DNA of 64,000 bases from Paraburkholderia tropica. Its GTDB lineage: Bacteria > Pseudomonadota > Gammaproteobacteria > Burkholderiales > Burkholderiaceae. The position numbers and the translations under genes are program-made. The DNA lies in contig NZ_CAJZAR010000031.1 of the NCBI RefSeq assembly GCF_914484835.1, positions 62,001-126,000 of the forward strand. Direction: 5' to 3'. Below the pieces are notes generated by a model. The model saw only the letters and a program-made list of their open reading frames with translations, ran no database searches and was not told where the DNA came from. Of the stretch, positions 34,813 through 44,031 are shown piece after piece. Positions within the stretch are counted from its first letter, which is position 1; every line of letters begins with the position of its first letter.

Positions 34813-36180
34813 ATGGGCGCCAGCTACGAAGCTGAAGCGCAAGGGGTCATTGCGTCCGTCGAATCCGAGCAGGCAGTGCTCGGTGCGTTGATGCTCGACA
34901 ACAGCGCGTATGACCTGATCAGCGCCACGGTTACGGCCGAGGATTTCACCGTAGGTGAACACCGTGCGATCTTCAATGCGATCACACACCTCATTCTCGC
35001 GCAACGGCCCGCTGACGTCGTTACGGTCTATGAGCGGCTGACGTCGACGGTCGCGAAGGTCGAGCAGCCGCTGCGCTATCTCAACGACCTCGTCGGCTCG
35101 ACGCCGAGCGCGGCGAACATCGTGCGGTACGCGGAGATCGTAAGTTCGCGCGCGCAGCTGCGCGGCGCGGTGCGCGTCGGGCGGCAACTGATCGAGAACT
35201 GCCACAACACGGCCGGGCGGCAATCATCCGAAATTCTCGACCAGGCGCTCTCGGGCATCCAGCGCCTGACCGAAACCGCCGCGCGCGGCGCTGACGAATT
35301 CCAGCCGATGTTGCCCGCGCTCACGCGCGTCATCGAGCGTATCGACGAGCTGTTCAACCGCGAGGACCGCGGCGGCATCACGGGCACGTCGACGGGCTTC
35401 GTCGATCTCGACGCGCGCCTTGACGGCATGCACGGCGGCGAGTTGATCGTCGTCGGCGGTCGTCCATCGATGGGTAAGACGTCCTTCGCGATGAACATCG
35501 CAGAGCACGTCGCCATACGGCTCGGTTTGCCGGCCGCGGTCCTCTCCCTCGAAATGCCCACAGAGCAGTTGACGATGCGCATGCTGGCGTCGGTGTCGCG
35601 AATCAACCAGCAGCGCCTCCGTACCGGTCGCCTTGAGGACGACGACTGGCCGCGGCTTACGCACGGCGTGCAGACGATGGCGGATGCGCAGATCGACGTG
35701 CTCGACAGTTCCGCGATCACGCCGTCTGCGTTCAAGGCGCGCCTGCGCCGCCTGCATCGCGAGCGCGGCCGGCTCGGCGTGATCGTGATCGACTACCTGC
35801 AGCTGATGTCGGGCGATAGCGCCGGCACCGAGATGCGCGCGAGCGAGGTCGCGGAAATCTCGCGTGCGCTCAAGCAGATCGCTAAGGAGCTCGATGTGCC
35901 GGTTATCGCGCTCTCGCAGCTTAATCGCGGCCTGGAGCAGCGTCCGAACAAACGTCCGGTCATGTCCGATCTGCGCGAGTCGGGCGCGATCGAGCAGGAC
36001 GCCGACGTGATCCTCTTCATCTATCGCGACGAAGTCTACAACCCGGACAGTGCCGACCGCGGCACTGCCGAAATCATCATCGCCAAGCAGCGTAACGGCC
36101 CGATCGGCACCGTTCGCCTGGCGTTCCAGAACGCAATTACCCGGTTCGAAAACTTCGCCGAACCGGACACAGGTTATTGA
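34813..36180 (+). CDS. Replicative DNA helicase, DnaB-like
   Basis: The 455-residue protein has the DnaB N-terminal domain (SEQAVLGALMLDNSAY, about 18-33) and a RecA-like ATPase with Walker A GGRPSMGKTS (215-224), Walker B VIVIDYLQLMSG, and RESGAIEQDADVI near the arginine finger. It unwinds phage DNA at the fork as a hexamer. ATG 34813 gives the normal length. It is paired with the following replication protein, as in phages that encode their own loader and helicase. Confidence 0.95.
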   Translation: MGASYEAEAQGVIASVESEQAVLGALMLDNSAYDLISATVTAEDFTVGEHRAIFNAITHLILAQRPADVVTVYERLTSTVAKVEQPLRYLNDLVGSTPSAANIVRYAEIVSSRAQLRGAVRVGRQLIENCHNTAGRQSSEILDQALSGIQRLTETAARGADEFQPMLPALTRVIERIDELFNREDRGGITGTSTGFVDLDARLDGMHGGELIVVGGRPSMGKTSFAMNIAEHVAIRLGLPAAVLSLEMPTEQLTMRMLASVSRINQQRLRTGRLEDDDWPRLTHGVQTMADAQIDVLDSSAITPSAFKARLRRLHRERGRLGVIVIDYLQLMSGDSAGTEMRASEVAEISRALKQIAKELDVPVIALSQLNRGLEQRPNKRPVMSDLRESGAIEQDADVILFIYRDEVYNPDSADRGTAEIIIAKQRNGPIGTVRLAFQNAITRFENFAEPDTGY

Positions 36181-36183
36181 CGC

Positions 36184-37218
36184 ATGAGAACCATTTCACC
36201 GTTTTTCACGTGGCGCCGCGCGATGGCGCGCAGCGAGCTGCCGTCGACGACGAAGCTCGTGCTGTTCGTGATCGCCGAATATGCCAACGCCGTTGACGAG
36301 ATCGTGTGGCCGTCTGTCGAGACGATCGCCGAGCTCGCGAGCCTCACCGAACGCAGTGTCGGCACACACCTCACCGTTGCAGAGCAATCCGGCTGGCTGA
36401 CCCGCTGGAAGTCGCGCAAACGCGGCCGGAAGTGGGCGCATGGCCACTATCGCCTGTCGATCCCCGAGAGCGCTGCGCGTACGCAGATGGACATGGCCGA
36501 ATTCGACCTTGCAGCCAGTGATGCTGTGGATAACCTCGAACTGGAAGGAGATTCCGGTAAACCGGCCCAAAACCGGAAAGAGGAACCATTTTCCGGTAAC
36601 GCCCAAAAAGCAGGCAGCGTACCGGAAGCACGTTCCAATTTTGCTCAAGAAATGAGCAGCGAAAGCGAAAGTTACCGGAACGACGTTCCTACTAGTAAAC
36701 CAGTTAACAGAAGTACGTATACAACCTCCCTCTCTCATACCTCAGTGGTTAGTACCACGGGCGGCGATCAGAGAGAAAAACATGTGAACGAAGAGCGCTC
36801 GCTCGCGCTGTGGATGCTTGAGCGGATTCGCAAGCGCATGCCGGATCTGGCACAGCCCGATATCGGCGAATGGGCGGCTGAACTCGCAGCGATGATCCGC
36901 GACGACGGGCGCACGGCACACGAAATCGCGCGCCTCTTTGCGTGGGCTGACGTCGATCGCTTCTGGGCCGCCATCGTGATCGCGCCCGCGCGGCTGCGCA
37001 AGAACTGGGACGAAATCCGTCGACGGCGCAACGCGGCGATAGAAGCGAAGCGCGCGACCGGCGCGGCGAACGGTGCTGCGGCACCCGCTGCTGACGATCG
37101 CCAGTGCGCTCACGAAGAAAACGGCTGCCGCTGCGCGCGCAGAGCGACCACCATCATCGGCGCCGGGCTGTCCCGGCGCGGCTACTGCCGGGACCACATC
37201 GGCTATCACGAGGAATGA
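36184..37218 (+). CDS. Phage replication initiator-like protein containing the origin in its gene
   Basis: The 344-residue protein has an N-terminal winged-helix domain (residues 1-100, with LTERSVGTHLTVAEQSGWLT). The middle (about 105-205) is Ser/Asn/Thr-rich and poorly conserved, encoded by DNA with iterons and a DnaA box. The C-terminal helical domain (LALWMLERIRKRMPDLAQPD onward) and a Cys/His-rich end (CAHEENGCRC) follow. The layout of origin repeats in the linker between two domains is like lambda O. It starts four bases after dnaB. Confidence 0.82.
   Translation: MRTISPFFTWRRAMARSELPSTTKLVLFVIAEYANAVDEIVWPSVETIAELASLTERSVGTHLTVAEQSGWLTRWKSRKRGRKWAHGHYRLSIPESAARTQMDMAEFDLAASDAVDNLELEGDSGKPAQNRKEEPFSGNAQKAGSVPEARSNFAQEMSSESESYRNDVPTSKPVNRSTYTTSLSHTSVVSTTGGDQREKHVNEERSLALWMLERIRKRMPDLAQPDIGEWAAELAAMIRDDGRTAHEIARLFAWADVDRFWAAIVIAPARLRKNWDEIRRRRNAAIEAKRATGAANGAAAPAADDRQCAHEENGCRCARRATTIIGAGLSRRGYCRDHIGYHEE
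36525..36680 (+). repeat. Candidate phage replication origin: DnaA box and iterons
   Basis: A perfect DnaA box (TGTGGATAA, 36525-36533) is followed by five copies of an ACCGGAA core in both orientations: 36552-36560, 36572-36578, 36591-36599, 36620-36627 and 36672-36680. Three are the full TTCCGGTAA/TTACCGGAA nonamer. An AT-richer stretch follows (about 36684-36735). This lies inside the initiator-like gene. Confidence 0.7.
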
Positions 37219-37229
37219 GCGAGGACCGC

Positions 37230-37643
37230 ATGAAACTCGAAGATCGTTTGATTAATTGGGCGAGATGCCAGCGTGTGTCGCCGAGCGACGCTGGTGGCTT
37301 GGGGCTGACCGCCAACATCTATTTTCGCGATACAAGCGTGCCGGGCAGGACGATCGACGCGTCACTTGATGTTGAGGACGCGAATCGCATTGAGGTCGCG
37401 CTGCGAGGGATCATGCCGATGGATCGGCAACTGTTGCGGATGCACTTCGTGTGGCGCAAGCCGCCGTTCGTCATCTGCCGTCGCCTCGGTTTGCGCGTTC
37501 GACCAACGACGATATTCGATTTCGCGCTTGCGCACGCAGTGCGCGCAATCGAGGAGAAGCTTGCCGCGCCGCGCCGCGAGTTCGTGTCGATGCAGTCGAT
37601 CATTGACAGCATGAACGAAAAGGCACTTGCGGAAACGAAATAG
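37230..37643 (+). CDS. Candidate late-gene regulator with sigma-like helix-turn-helix
   Basis: The 137-residue protein has a helical C-terminal half, MPMDRQLLRMHFVWRKPPFV then ICRRLGLRVRPTTIFDFALA, that resembles a sigma region 4 or antiterminator helix-turn-helix. Its place, last before the late genes and before a terminator, is where lambda Q-like proteins lie. The function is inferred from position and fold impression only. ATG 37230 follows GAGG; an in-frame ATG at 37215 overlaps the previous stop. Confidence 0.55.
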   Translation: MKLEDRLINWARCQRVSPSDAGGLGLTANIYFRDTSVPGRTIDASLDVEDANRIEVALRGIMPMDRQLLRMHFVWRKPPFVICRRLGLRVRPTTIFDFALAHAVRAIEEKLAAPRREFVSMQSIIDSMNEKALAETK

Positions 37644-37738
37644 CTCGCATACACTCCGCTTCACAACTTGATTCCGGTTTCTACCGAGTGTGTGCGGCCC
37701 TGCCGGGTATCAGCACGCCAAGCGTAAGCCGAACACCT

Positions 37739-37769
37739 AAAGCCTCGAAGCGAAAGCCTCGGGGCTTTT
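37739..37769 (+). terminator. Terminator before the late genes
   Basis: The 12-base arms 37739-37750 and 37757-37768 pair with one GU and one mismatch and are followed by TTTTT. An antiterminator or late regulator would read through it into the head genes. Confidence 0.65.
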
Positions 37770-37785
37770 TGCATTGGGTCGCGTC

Positions 37786-38154
37786 ATGCCGAAGAAAGCA
37801 CCAACGAAATGCCGGCATCACGGCTGCTGTCGATTGATCGATGAGCCGGGCTTCTGCGAGGCGCATGCGAGCGAGACAGCAGGCTGGAATCGAAACCCGC
37901 ATCGCGGCTCGCGCCACGCACGTGGCTACGGTTCGAAGTGGGTCAAGCTGCGCGAAAAGATTCTCAAGCGGGACAACGGGCTTTGCCAGCCGTGTCTCGC
38001 GCTCGGTCGCGTGGCTGCGGCGCGCCACGTCGACCACATCGTGAGCAAGGCCGAAGGCGGAACCGACGACGAGTCGAACCTCCAGTCGATCTGCGTCGCG
38101 TGCCACAAGGCAAAGACGGCCGACGAAGGTGCGCGCGGGCGCGCCCGGCGCTGA
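37786..38154 (+). CDS. HNH endonuclease (packaging-associated)
   Basis: The 122-residue protein has a Zn-binding Cys/His N-terminus (CRHHGCCRLIDEPGFCEAHA) and the HNH core: RDNGLCQPC, then HVDHIVSKAEGG with the catalytic His, then NLQSICVACHKAKT. HNH genes beside terminase are known to be needed for cos cleavage in several HK97-like phages; the same role is likely here. It is 222 bases upstream of terS. Confidence 0.93.
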   Translation: MPKKAPTKCRHHGCCRLIDEPGFCEAHASETAGWNRNPHRGSRHARGYGSKWVKLREKILKRDNGLCQPCLALGRVAAARHVDHIVSKAEGGTDDESNLQSICVACHKAKTADEGARGRARR

Positions 38155-38376
38155 GCAGGCGCGCGAGCACGAAATTTCGACAATTTTTCAGGACTGCTTA
38201 AATTTTAGGCAGGGGGGCGTGTTTTTTCCAGGCAAAACCGCTTCGGGACCGAACGCCCAGCCAAATTTTTTCGTGGCACGTTTTTCAGAGAGGGGGGGGT
38301 TAAAAACGCCGCCCGATAGAGCCGCTCAGACAAGGCGAGATGAAGTTTTTGTCGGCTCACGCACAGGAAAGGCTCT
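38155..38376. other. Intergenic stretch between HNH and terminase; candidate cos region
   Basis: No gene is seen. The stretch has unusual G-runs (GGCAGGGGGGCG near 38209 and GAGAGGGGGGGTT near 38290) and T-rich segments. In HK97-type phages the cos site is typically next to terS, so this is the likely cos or packaging start; the exact nick site cannot be read. Confidence 0.45.
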
Positions 38377-38880
38377 ATGGCTTCGAATGAATCGAATACG
38401 CCGGCCCCGGGTGGCGTGGCTGCGCGACCTACCGTGGGCAACGTCGGAAAGGTGATTGAGTCGCCGCCGCCTCCGCCGGGCGTGCACTTCGAGTCGTCGC
38501 ACCGCAAGGTGTGGGACTACCTGTGCCTCGCGCTGCGCGAAGAGGGTGTGCCGCACAAGACGGCGGGCGTGATCCTCGCGATTGTGTGCGTCGACTTTGT
38601 GCGCTGGGTGAAGGCCGAGCTTCAGCTGCGCGACTTCGAAAAGATCAACAACGGATCGTTCATGACGACGACGCCGAACGGGCACGTCCAGCCGCATCAA
38701 CTGTACTACGCGGCGAAGGGCCTGAAAGACGGATTGCTCAAATGTCTGCCGGAAGCCTGCCTGACACTGCCATCGATGCTGATCGCGAAATCGAAGATGG
38801 AGGATCCGAATCCGCAGGACGATTTGTTCGATCAGATGCTGGAGCATGCACGGTCGCACCCGAGCGTCTCGCACGCCTGA
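38377..38880 (+). CDS. Terminase small subunit (P27 family)
   Basis: The 167-residue protein is like the P27 family of small terminases, with a Pro-rich N-terminus, a helix-turn-helix region (AALRE, VILAIVCVDFVRWVKAELQL), HQLYYAAKGLKDGLLKCLPE and a C-terminal acidic helix. It recognises phage DNA for packaging. The large subunit start overlaps its 3' end by 139 bases, in another frame. Confidence 0.88.
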   Translation: MASNESNTPAPGGVAARPTVGNVGKVIESPPPPPGVHFESSHRKVWDYLCLALREEGVPHKTAGVILAIVCVDFVRWVKAELQLRDFEKINNGSFMTTTPNGHVQPHQLYYAAKGLKDGLLKCLPEACLTLPSMLIAKSKMEDPNPQDDLFDQMLEHARSHPSVSHA

Positions 38881-40595
38881 CGCCCGGCGACCTGCATGAG
38901 TGGGATGTCGCCTACGGCCTGCCGGTTTTGCGCGGCGATGTCGTTGTCGGCGAGTTCGTGTTCCTCGCTGTGCTTCGGCATTACGAGGATCTGGTCGATG
39001 GCCCGGCGCGCGCCCTGCTGTTCAGCGCGGCGCACGCATGGCACTGCATCAACTGGATCGAATCGCAGTTCCTGCACATCAAGGGCGCGAAGGCGGGTAC
39101 GCCGCTCGTGCTCGATCCTTGGCAACGTTTCTGGACCGCGGTGCTGTTCGGTTGGCGTCGCGCGGATACGGGGCGGCGCCGCTTTCGAACGGGCTATGAA
39201 GAGGTCGCGCGCAAGAACGGCAAGTCGACCTGGAAAGCGGGCATTGCCGATTATCTGTTTCTGATGGACGGCGAGATCGGGCCGGAGGTGTACACGATCG
39301 CGACGACGCGCGAGCAGGCGATGAGCGTGTTCAAACCGGCGCTCGACAACTACAAGCGGCGCGTGCGGCGTTCGCGTAAGTTTGCAAAGTTGGTCAGGGT
39401 CTACGACGGCACGAATCAGGAGCGCATCGCGCTCGGCAGCGGCATCTTCAAGCCGCTGCCGGCGAACGCCGATTCGCTCGATGGCCTGAATCCGCATGTG
39501 TGTATCGTCGACGAGCTGCATGCGCACCCGACGCGCGAAGTGTGGGACGTGATGGAGTCGGCGCTTGGCGCGCGGTTGCAACCGTTGATCTCGGCGATCA
39601 CGACTGCCGGCTACATCCTCGACGGCATCTGTACCGAGATCCGCGCGTACCTCGCGCTGATCCTGAAGGGCAAGAAGGTCGACGACAGCTTCTTCGGCTA
39701 CATCTACACGCTCGACCCGAAAGACGATCCGCTCAATCCGGACGTCTGGGTCAAGGCGAACCCGAGCCTCGGGAGCGCCAAGACGCGCGAGTACATGGTT
39801 GCGCAGGCGGCGAAGGCCGCCGAGCTGCCGAGCGCGAAGGCGAATTTCCTGACCAAAGACCTGAACGTCTGGGTCAACTCGGCGTTGAGCTGGTTCGATA
39901 TCGCGGTCTGGGATCGCGGAGGCGAGCCGTTTGTCGTGCGCCGGCTTGCAGGCCGCAAGTGCTATGGCGGCCTGGATCTGGCGAGCACGCAGGATTTGTG
40001 CGCGTTCGTGCTGGTGTTTCCGCCGCCCGACTTCGATGGCGACACGGTCGAAGCGCAGGACGAGGACGGTGAGTGGTTCGTGGTCGCGCGGATCTTCGCG
40101 CCGCAGAGCAAGGTCGACGAGCAGTCAAAGAGCGATGCCGCGCCGTACGCGAAGTGGGCGGCAGAAGAGTGGTTGACGGTGACCGAGGGCGCGGTGGCGG
40201 ATTACGGCGCGGTGCGTGACGCCATCGTCGAGGCCTGCGATGTATTCGACGTGCAGGACATCGCGTTCGATCCGTGGAATGCGACGCACGTTGTGAGCGA
40301 GCTGCTCGAACGTGACGTGCCGATGGTGCAGCTGGCGCAGAACATGGCGGGCCTGTCGCCGGGCGCGAAGCTGCTCGAGCGGCTCGTCTACAGCGGCGCG
40401 CTGCGGCACGGCGGTAATCCGGTTTTGCGCTGGTGCGCGAGCAACGTCACGCTGCTGATCGACACCAACGAAAACATCCGGCCGAACAAGAAAACGTCGA
40501 ACGGGCGCATTGATCCGATCGTCGCGACGTGCATGGCGCTCACTCGGGCACTCACGCACGAGCCCGATCCCGAACCGGAAATCTACATCCTATGA
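38742..40595 (+). CDS. Terminase large subunit (HK97-type)
   Basis: The 617-residue packaging motor has an N-terminal ATPase with Walker A-like VARKNGKST (155-163) and Walker B VCIVDELH (253-260), and a C-terminal nuclease domain with GGLDLAST and later Asp residues (AFDPWNATHV). It pumps DNA into proheads and cuts it. ATG 38742 is the only ATG before the conserved region, giving a 139-base overlap with terS; a shorter non-ATG start cannot be excluded. Confidence 0.93.
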   Translation: MSAGSLPDTAIDADREIEDGGSESAGRFVRSDAGACTVAPERLARLTPGDLHEWDVAYGLPVLRGDVVVGEFVFLAVLRHYEDLVDGPARALLFSAAHAWHCINWIESQFLHIKGAKAGTPLVLDPWQRFWTAVLFGWRRADTGRRRFRTGYEEVARKNGKSTWKAGIADYLFLMDGEIGPEVYTIATTREQAMSVFKPALDNYKRRVRRSRKFAKLVRVYDGTNQERIALGSGIFKPLPANADSLDGLNPHVCIVDELHAHPTREVWDVMESALGARLQPLISAITTAGYILDGICTEIRAYLALILKGKKVDDSFFGYIYTLDPKDDPLNPDVWVKANPSLGSAKTREYMVAQAAKAAELPSAKANFLTKDLNVWVNSALSWFDIAVWDRGGEPFVVRRLAGRKCYGGLDLASTQDLCAFVLVFPPPDFDGDTVEAQDEDGEWFVVARIFAPQSKVDEQSKSDAAPYAKWAAEEWLTVTEGAVADYGAVRDAIVEACDVFDVQDIAFDPWNATHVVSELLERDVPMVQLAQNMAGLSPGAKLLERLVYSGALRHGGNPVLRWCASNVTLLIDTNENIRPNKKTSNGRIDPIVATCMALTRALTHEPDPEPEIYIL

Positions 40596-41893
40596 CGCAT
40601 AACGCGAACAGTGCGGGCCGCGCCGATCCGGGCGGCTCGCGCATCCTCAATGAGTGGAACGCCCAGCGCCAGGCGCAGCGTGTAAATGCGCAGGGCACGG
40701 TCGGGCCGGTGCCCGTGAGCGAGATCACGCGCGGCAGCGAAGCATATAGCTGGCTGACCGGCGCGCCGGGCCGCGGGCGACCGATCAGCGAGCGCGGCGC
40801 AATGAGCGTTGCGACCGTGTATTCGTGCGTGTCGCTGATTGGCGGCGCGATCGCCGCGACGACGATCGAGGAATTCGAATCGGTCGGACTGGATACGCTG
40901 CCGGTGAAATCCGACTTCTGGTATCTGCTCAACGAACAGATGCACCCGCGCTGGTCGGCGGCGGTCGGCTGGGAGTTTGGCATTCAGGGGCTGTTGCTGC
41001 ATGGCGATATGTTCATGCGGATCCGGCGCGTGACGCCGTGGTCGTCAAAGATCGAAGCCTTCGAGCCGTACCACCCGCTGGCTGCGTTTCCCGACATCGT
41101 CGACGATCGCCTCGTCTACACGCTCTGGAACGAGACGACGGGGACGATCGAGGTTGTCGATCAGGACGACATGATCCACGTTCCCGGCCCGGGTTTTGAC
41201 GGGCGGCGCGGCATGTCGCAGATCCGGCACGTGTTGCGTCAGCCGGTCGGCATGTCGGCGGCGGCCGGCGAACTGATCGAAGCCCTGGTGAGCGACGGTC
41301 TGCGACCCGATCTCGTGCTGAAAGCAGAGGGCAAGCTGGATGAAGCGAAGGTCCTGCTGCTGCGAAAGCAGTGGATGGAGCGCTACTCGGGGCTGAACAA
41401 CAGCAACGCACCGATTGTCCTCGGCGGCGACATGGACGTGAAAGAGATCAGCATGTCCGTCGCTGACGCGCAGCTGATCGAAAGCCGCAAGCTGACTGAT
41501 GACGACGTCTGCGGGATTTTCGGTGTGATGCCCTACATGATCGGCCGGCCTGAAAAAACCACGACGCTCGGTTCGAGCGTCGAGCAGTTCGGCATCAGTT
41601 TCGTGAAGTACACGTTGCAGCGGCACATGGTGAAGATCGCGCAGGAACTCAACCGCAAGGTCGTGCGCAGTGGAAACCGCGGCGTGCGCCATGACGTGTC
41701 GTCGCTTGAGCGCGGTGACACGAAATCGCTCTACGAAACGTTGCGCCTTGCGCGCGGTCGCGCTGGCGAGCCGGGAATCATGACGCTCAACGAGGTGCGC
41801 CGCCGCTTGAACCTGCCGACTGTGCCGGACGGTGACACCATTTTTCAGGGAACCAAAGATGCGCAAAAACCAGATCCTGCAGCTGCTCAATGA
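40592..41893 (+). CDS. Phage portal protein (HK97 family)
   Basis: The 433-residue protein forms the dodecameric portal at the head vertex. HK97-portal segments visible are ATVYSCVSLIGGAIAATTIE, LLLHGDMFMRIRR, DMIHVPGPGFDGRRGMSQIR, and the late FGVMPYMIGRPEKTTTLGSS. ATGA overlaps the terL stop. The Pro/Ala-rich end overlaps the protease gene by 35 bases. Confidence 0.95.
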   Translation: MTHNANSAGRADPGGSRILNEWNAQRQAQRVNAQGTVGPVPVSEITRGSEAYSWLTGAPGRGRPISERGAMSVATVYSCVSLIGGAIAATTIEEFESVGLDTLPVKSDFWYLLNEQMHPRWSAAVGWEFGIQGLLLHGDMFMRIRRVTPWSSKIEAFEPYHPLAAFPDIVDDRLVYTLWNETTGTIEVVDQDDMIHVPGPGFDGRRGMSQIRHVLRQPVGMSAAAGELIEALVSDGLRPDLVLKAEGKLDEAKVLLLRKQWMERYSGLNNSNAPIVLGGDMDVKEISMSVADAQLIESRKLTDDDVCGIFGVMPYMIGRPEKTTTLGSSVEQFGISFVKYTLQRHMVKIAQELNRKVVRSGNRGVRHDVSSLERGDTKSLYETLRLARGRAGEPGIMTLNEVRRRLNLPTVPDGDTIFQGTKDAQKPDPAAAQ

Positions 41894-42644
41894 CAACCGC
41901 GGGCGCGCGCAGGGTTTGCGCGTTCAGGCGTCGGCCGACGCCACCGAAGTCACGGTTTATGTGTACGACGTGATCGTTACCGACGACTGGTGGGGCGGCG
42001 TGTCCGCTGCCGCGTTCGTGCAGGCGCTTGCGTCGATCACTGCCGATGTGATCCATCTGCGCATCAATTCGCCGGGCGGCGATGTGTTCGCGGCGCGTGC
42101 GATGGAAACGGCAGTGCGCGGCCATTCGGCAAAGGTCATTGCACACGTTGACGGCGTGGCGGCCAGCGCCGCGAGCTTCCTGATGCTCGCGGCCGACGAG
42201 GTCGAGATTACCGATGGTGCCTTCGTGATGATTCACAAGGCCTGGTCGTTCGCGATGGGCAATGCGGACGAACTCAAAGAAACCGCGAACCTGCTCGACG
42301 CCGTCGATGCATCGCTGGTTCGCACCTACGCGAAGGAGACTGGGCAGGATGAGGCCGACATTGCAGCGTGGATGGCCGCTGAGACGTGGTTTTCCTCGGC
42401 CGATGCCATTGAAAAGGGCTTTGCGGACCGGCTCGCCGGTGGCGACCCGGGTGCGAATGCCTCCGCGTGGAACCTCTCGGCGTATAGCAACGCGCCGGCG
42501 CCGACGCAGCAGCGCACGCCGCCGGCAGCGCCTGCACCTTCGGACGCTGCGCCGCCGGCGCCGAGCGCGAGCAGCGAACCGGTTTTACGCGTTCCCGATC
42601 TGGCCGCGATGAAGCGCCGGCTCGACCTGTCGCACCGTCTCTGA
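41859..42644 (+). CDS. Prohead protease, ClpP/S49-like
   Basis: The 261-residue protein has a ClpP-like fold: LRINSPGGDVFAARAM (oxyanion segment), DGVAASAASFLMLAAD with the catalytic Ser, and MIHKAWSFAMGN with the catalytic His. It cleaves capsid scaffold domains during maturation. The C-terminal ~60 residues are Pro/Ala-rich and may be a linker to a short scaffold tail (VPDLAAMKRRLDLSHRL). ATG 41859 overlaps portal. Confidence 0.93.
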   Translation: MRKNQILQLLNDNRGRAQGLRVQASADATEVTVYVYDVIVTDDWWGGVSAAAFVQALASITADVIHLRINSPGGDVFAARAMETAVRGHSAKVIAHVDGVAASAASFLMLAADEVEITDGAFVMIHKAWSFAMGNADELKETANLLDAVDASLVRTYAKETGQDEADIAAWMAAETWFSSADAIEKGFADRLAGGDPGANASAWNLSAYSNAPAPTQQRTPPAAPAPSDAAPPAPSASSEPVLRVPDLAAMKRRLDLSHRL

Positions 42645-42667
42645 CGCTCTCCCGCGTCGAATCCCGG

Positions 42668-42690
42668 GGCCGCTTTCGAGCGGCCTTTTT
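42668..42690 (+). terminator. Terminator-like hairpin before the capsid gene
   Basis: GGCCGCT-TTCG-AGCGGCC (42668-42685) followed by TTTTT is a canonical rho-independent terminator lying between protease and capsid genes. It could raise the capsid to protease ratio if a new promoter follows, or protect the mRNA end. Confidence 0.75.
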
Positions 42691-42712
42691 CTATTTCATC
42701 AGTGGAGCATTT

Positions 42713-43975
42713 ATGGCTATTGCACAAGGCATTCAGGCATTGCGGGAGCGTCGCGATGCGCTCGCAAAGAACCTCAACAACCTGCTCGAAAACCATCCGG
42801 GCGACAAGTGGGGCGCCGATCAGCAGAAGACCTACGACGACGGCATGAAGGAAATCGACGACGTCTCGGCCGAGATCAAGCGTCACGAAGGCCTCATGGC
42901 CCGCCTCGCGGCCGACGCGCTGAACGGCAACACCGATGGCCTGCGCAACGCCGTCACGAAAACGCAGGGCGCGCACAACGAAGGTACCGCCTCGTTCCGC
43001 GCGTATCTGGCCGGCGGCATCGCGGCAATGTCGGCGGAAGATCTGTCGGCGATGCGCGCCCGCCAGACGCCTGACGTCCGGGCGGCGATGTCCACGACGA
43101 CGGGCACGGAAGGGGGTTATACGGTCGCGACCGAATACTACCGCCAACTTACCGAGGCCATGAAGCAGTATGGTGGCATTCGTGATCTCGCGACGACGAT
43201 CCGCACGGGTACTGGCGCGCAGATGAATTTCCCGGCCGCCGACGCGACGGCCGAAGAAGGTCAGATCGTCGGGCAGAACGTGAAGACGGACGCGCTGGAT
43301 ACCGGTTTCGAGAACATCACGCTCGACGTCTACAAGTATTCGTCGAAGTCGATCGCGATCCCGTTCGAGCTGATCCAGGACAGCATGTTCGACATCGACG
43401 CATACATTCAGGCGCTGCTCGCGATGCGCGTCGGCCGGATCACCTCGCGCCACTTCATGACCGGCACCGGCAACGCTCAGCCGATGGGGCTGATGGTTGC
43501 TGCTGCGGTCGGCAAGACGGCGGCGTCCGCGACCGATTACACCTACGACGATCTCGTAGATCTGGAGCACAGCGTCGATCCGATCTATCGCGCGCGTCCG
43601 AAGACGGGCTGGGCGATGAACGACGATTCGCTGCGCGCCGTTCGCAAGATCAAGGACGAGCAGGGCCGCCCGATCTTCGTGCCGGGCTACGAGCAGGGCA
43701 ACCCGGGTGGCGCGCCCGATCGTCTGCTGAATCGCCCGCTCACCATCGTGCAGGAAATGGACTCGGCCGCTGCGGGCAAGAAGCCGCTCGCTTTCGGCGA
43801 CTTCTCCAGCTACTTCATCCGCGAGGTGATGGACCTGACGATCTTCCGCATGGTCGACTCGGCGTACACGCTGAACGGTCAGGTCGGCTTCGTCGGCTTC
43901 AACCGTCAGGGCGGCAACCTGATCGACGTGGGCGGCGCGGTCAAGACGTTGCAGATGGCGGCCGCAGCGGGTTAA
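42713..43975 (+). CDS. Major capsid protein (HK97 family)
   Basis: The 420-residue protein has an N-terminal coiled-coil delta-domain (about 1-105; ALRERRDALAKNLNNLLEN...) that acts as scaffold and is removed by the protease. The mature HK97 fold follows (from about 115; TEGGYTVATEYYRQLTEAM) with GFVGFNRQGGNLIDVGGAV at the end. 420 residues is the usual precursor length. It is 68 bases after the protease gene, beyond the hairpin. Confidence 0.96.
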   Translation: MAIAQGIQALRERRDALAKNLNNLLENHPGDKWGADQQKTYDDGMKEIDDVSAEIKRHEGLMARLAADALNGNTDGLRNAVTKTQGAHNEGTASFRAYLAGGIAAMSAEDLSAMRARQTPDVRAAMSTTTGTEGGYTVATEYYRQLTEAMKQYGGIRDLATTIRTGTGAQMNFPAADATAEEGQIVGQNVKTDALDTGFENITLDVYKYSSKSIAIPFELIQDSMFDIDAYIQALLAMRVGRITSRHFMTGTGNAQPMGLMVAAAVGKTAASATDYTYDDLVDLEHSVDPIYRARPKTGWAMNDDSLRAVRKIKDEQGRPIFVPGYEQGNPGGAPDRLLNRPLTIVQEMDSAAAGKKPLAFGDFSSYFIREVMDLTIFRMVDSAYTLNGQVGFVGFNRQGGNLIDVGGAVKTLQMAAAAG

Positions 43976-44031
43976 GTGCAGTAACGGGCGGGCCGCCGCG
44001 AAGATGGCTCGCCCAGTTTTTGAGGATTCCT

